From positions 1 to 13,996 of the forward strand of contig RPRC01000168.1 in NCBI GenBank assembly GCA_003857395.1: a stretch of DNA of 13,996 nt. Direction: 5' to 3'. Under the pieces are notes generated by a model, which was not told the DNA's origin, ran no database searches, and saw only the letters and a list, made by a program, of their open reading frames with translations. Each line of letters begins with the position of its first letter. Position 1 is the first letter of the stretch. Source of the stretch: Geobacter sp. (GTDB lineage Bacteria > Desulfobacterota > Desulfuromonadia > Geobacterales > Geobacteraceae). Positions 12,901-13,996 of the stretch are shown piece after piece. A program made the translations under genes and the position numbers.

Positions 12901-13415
12901 CCGGCCATGCCGGGCAGAACGTTGAGCACAGCCTGGCTGTAATAAGATCCCTGAACGAAAACCGGGCGCGACTCCAATCCATCACCGCGTCCCTTAACGG
13001 TCTTTTGCCGCTCATCGACGAGCAGGAACCGGGTTTTCTCCAGGGGCTGGCAGCTATCGATGAGGCCCTTGACCGTATCGGCAAAACCATTCTCGATGAA
13101 GAAAGCTATAAAAGCAGGCGGCATCTGGCGGTTGAGGTCATGAACTGTGCTCTTGACTACTGGACGGAATCTACCGGGCTGGCAAAAAACGACCTGGCCA
13201 GCCGGTCGAAACTCTGGAAAATTTATACCAATGTGGACGGCTGGGAACGGACCCAGACCTTGGATCGATACCTGAACATCGACACCTTTCCCCAAAAACC
13301 TCAATGGATCAAGGTTATGAAAACGGCGGATTATGTCCTGGCAAACGGCAAAATGCCGTCAGTCCTGCGAGCGCGGCTCGAAGCCCTTTTGATGCAGTTG
13401 CGGGTTCGCAGATAG
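9984..13415 (+). CDS. Lipoprotein-anchored 7TMR-DISM hybrid sensor histidine kinase
   Basis: This 1143-aa membrane hybrid kinase begins with a lipoprotein signal (basic start, hydrophobic core, lipobox LLAGC with Cys23). Next comes a periplasmic domain of about 65-195 with a galactose-binding-like pattern (FRLRVKL, YRLWVNG) as in 7TMR-DISMED proteins, then seven hydrophobic segments (about 203-405), a coiled coil, a HisKA domain with phospho-accepting His445 in SHELRTP, and a HATPase domain with N box (Asn about 564), ADTGIGIP and GAGLGLA (about 621). A receiver domain (about 701-820) follows, with VVDDD and phospho-Asp752 in LLDIMMP, then a coiled coil, a PAS-like domain (about 850-960) and an unassigned C-terminal domain (about 1005-1143) beginning near LAVEVMN. 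No separate response regulator or output gene is adjacent. ATG 9984 was chosen because it starts the lipoprotein signal; ATG 9999 is possible and the frame is open from 9870. Ribosome sites are weak for all. Confidence 0.9.
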   Translation: MKECTMQRLLPYFFLIMLLLAGCSGEKGNPNAVLGFLDLSRWDFTKDGIVNLNGEWEFYWNHLYSPSDVAGPNPPAKTGYFSIPQYWNGATVSGSALPGSGYATFRLRVKLKQGQQNLAIRIEDQATAYRLWVNGSEVAGNGVAGTDARSTKPYFRITTASFPVGGQYLDCLLQVSNFQLARGGPYRKIALGSPDVIGQRQATLFAIDLLLFGILGIIGIYHISFYLLRRNDPSPLYFGACCLTWAIGIPFGAVGGRFITLFFPEVHWYWLGRMELLTWFPTVPLMLLFFTSSFPEEYSAKVTRFAVLTGAGFFVFALLAPSRFLGYTEIPYEVFSLVIAAYIVVMLVRAMMRKRTGAALMLAGFLVFLGTVVNDILYVNLVIYSVYLVSAGYAVMVLIQSLAISRRFARSFSAVESLTAELEEKNIALSRLDILKNEFLANTSHELRTPLNGIIGIAESLVAGVSGKLHPKTEQNLAMIVSSGRRLAGLVDDILDFSRLRNNDIQLRRQAVDICSVTEMVLAVMKPLAAGKPVVLRNALPVALPPVWGDEDRLQQILYNLVGNAVKFTDQGEIRISAVQEGPVIVISVADTGIGIPRDKHEAIFRSFEQVDASDARAYGGAGLGLAITRNLVELHGGRITLESEPGSGAVFSFSIPAVRDYAEGPLDQRPLELLSQVSPAFHDAADTGPAPNLPGFDKTVRIIVVDDDPVNRQVVTNHLSFANVEVISAGSGMLAIGIIESSAVPDLILLDIMMPRMTGYEVCRWLRERYTPSEVPVIMLTAKNGTSDLVQCFSLGANDYLVKPFSQDELLARVTSQLKLLDAYRTLRENLSLRQQLEERRQSELELQMVQRQLSRMLDTIDDALLAINESDEITFCNRAAEEVLFCKADEILGKPFGTAVQFAAGGSFPEAVHDAFRHCFDGNANRDLGVVSLERIGGTVFKAHVVLSPLNLEDNPVCLIVLRPCSAGRPAGHAGQNVEHSLAVIRSLNENRARLQSITASLNGLLPLIDEQEPGFLQGLAAIDEALDRIGKTILDEESYKSRRHLAVEVMNCALDYWTESTGLAKNDLASRSKLWKIYTNVDGWERTQTLDRYLNIDTFPQKPQWIKVMKTADYVLANGKMPSVLRARLEALLMQLRVRR

Positions 13416-13608
13416 CACGAACCGTTATCTTTCTTTACGCAAAACAGTAATAACCAGCGCGACAATTTTCTCTCGTAGTGCCATTCTCCCCGTTTTCCTT
13501 TACTTCTCGAGTGGAATTCTCCGGCCTGTTTTTCATTGTAACCAGGTAATGACCTGTAATTACAGAGAGTTATCGCCATGTTTAACATGATTTTAACGAG
13601 ATGCTTCC

Positions 13609-13636
13609 TTGACTGTTTTTTCATGAAATATATTAT
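13609..13636 (+). promoter_or_regulatory. Promoter of the terminal exported-protein gene
   Basis: TTGACT (13609-13614), 16 bases, then TATTAT (13631-13636), each one base from consensus, in locally AT-rich DNA. It would give a leader of about 95 bases. Confidence 0.55.
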
Positions 13637-13679
13637 TGCAATATCTCGTAACACTATGTTTATGCGATGTATTTCTCGT

Positions 13680-13701
13680 GGAATGGGTGGCGGAACATTC
13701 C
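13680..13701 (+). other. Hairpin in the leader of the terminal gene
   Basis: GGAATG (13680-13685) and CATTCC (13696-13701) can form a 6-bp stem with a ten-base G-rich loop, about 35 bases before the ATG. It does not match a riboswitch class that I can recognise. Confidence 0.3.
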
Positions 13702-13737
13702 CTGGAAGGTTCTCCCTCAACGGATATGGAGGATGCT

Positions 13738-13996
13738 ATGCGGATTCTGGATCGGTTGTTTTGCTGTTGGCTGTTCGCTTTCCTGTCAGTGACTTGTGCT
13801 GACCGGGCTTTTGGTGCGTGTCAGATTATCGGTACTACCCTTGATGGCGGAAGTATCGTTTCGTGCACTGGCAGTACACCGGGTGGGCTTGCAACGGGTG
13901 ACCTGAGCGACGTGGTCACGGTTGAACCGGGTGCATCGGTTGACCGGACGCTGGAGCAGACCTCTGCAGCTGCGGCAGCGGCTACTTCCGTGGCAG
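13738..13996 (+). CDS. Exported Ala/Gly/Thr-rich protein, N-terminal part (cut by window edge)
   Basis: The first 86 codons of a gene that runs off the right edge. It starts MRILDRLFCC after GGAGG at 6-base spacing. A hydrophobic signal peptide runs to about residue 26 with a likely AFG-A cut. The mature part is low in charge and rich in Gly, Thr, Ser and Ala (SIVSCTGSTPGG, DVVTVEPGASV) and enters an Ala-rich run (TSAAAAATSVA). Such composition is typical of surface-exposed repeat proteins, autotransporter passengers and adhesins. The family cannot be named from this fragment. Confidence 0.75.
   Translation, partial: MRILDRLFCCWLFAFLSVTCADRAFGACQIIGTTLDGGSIVSCTGSTPGGLATGDLSDVVTVEPGASVDRTLEQTSAAAAAATSVA

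Larger units (their letters stand above)
13416..13737. other. Intergenic region and leader of the terminal exported-protein gene
   Basis: About 320 bp with no convincing gene on either strand; open frames across it lack ribosome sites and family resemblance. A weak dyad overlaps the kinase stop (AGATA, then TATCT, then a short T-rich stretch). The second half is AT-rich and contains a good promoter at 13609-13636 and a leader hairpin at 13680-13701. Confidence 0.5.

Noticed and set aside
13331..13720. 129-codon minus-strand open frame after the kinase
   Set aside because: It overlaps the kinase end and the promoter of the last gene, and has no recognisable domain or ribosome site.

Overview
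This is about 14 kb of chromosomal DNA with moderately high GC content, densely packed with bacterial genes. The mix of genes (cysM and nifS-type sulfur genes beside a MoeB/ThiF E1 enzyme, and a lipoprotein-anchored 7TMR-DISM hybrid kinase) suggests a Desulfuromonadales/Geobacter-like member of the Desulfobacterota. That assignment is inference; no rRNA or other phylogenetic marker is present. I see no tRNA, rRNA, CRISPR array or intact insertion sequence.

Layout. (1) Positions 1-4071 hold a minus-strand train. Read in the direction of transcription it is: a shrunken cysteine desulfurase (NifS-like) gene with an IscR-type operator over its promoter, a CysM-type cysteine synthase, an alpha/beta hydrolase, a small four-helix membrane protein, an exported NlpC/P60 peptidase that appears to start at ATT, and the N-terminus of an alkaline phosphatase cut by the window edge. 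(2) Position 4429 onward, plus strand: a 270-aa MoeB/ThiF-type E1-like adenylyltransferase, transcribed divergently from the desulfurase remnant. (3) Positions 5619-7820 hold the most interesting locus: a bacterial gasdermin (267 aa, Cys at position 2) followed 6 bp later by a clostripain-like (peptidase C11, caspase-clan) protease. (4) Positions 8244-9353 encode an RNase Z-like metallo-beta-lactamase-fold protein. (5) Positions 9354-9983 hold no convincing gene but several direct and inverted repeats. (6) Positions 9984-13415 encode a 1143-aa lipoprotein/7TM hybrid histidine kinase with receiver, PAS and unassigned C-terminal domains. (7) Position 13738 onward is the start of an exported Ala/Gly/Thr-rich protein cut by the window edge.

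How the genes work together. The gasdermin and protease form a self-contained cell-death pair of the kind known from bacterial anti-phage gasdermin systems. By family knowledge, the protease removes a short inhibitory C-terminal peptide from the gasdermin, which then forms large pores in the inner membrane. The protease has an Asp two residues before its catalytic Cys, which predicts cleavage after Arg or Lys. An Arg at gasdermin residue 236 lies just before the putative inhibitory tail. No sensor domain is visible in either protein, so the trigger is unknown. The RNase Z-like gene about 420 bp downstream could be an accessory or simply a housekeeping neighbour. The sulfur genes (nifS remnant, cysM, moeB) form a separate functional neighbourhood around a divergent control region at about 4100-4430.
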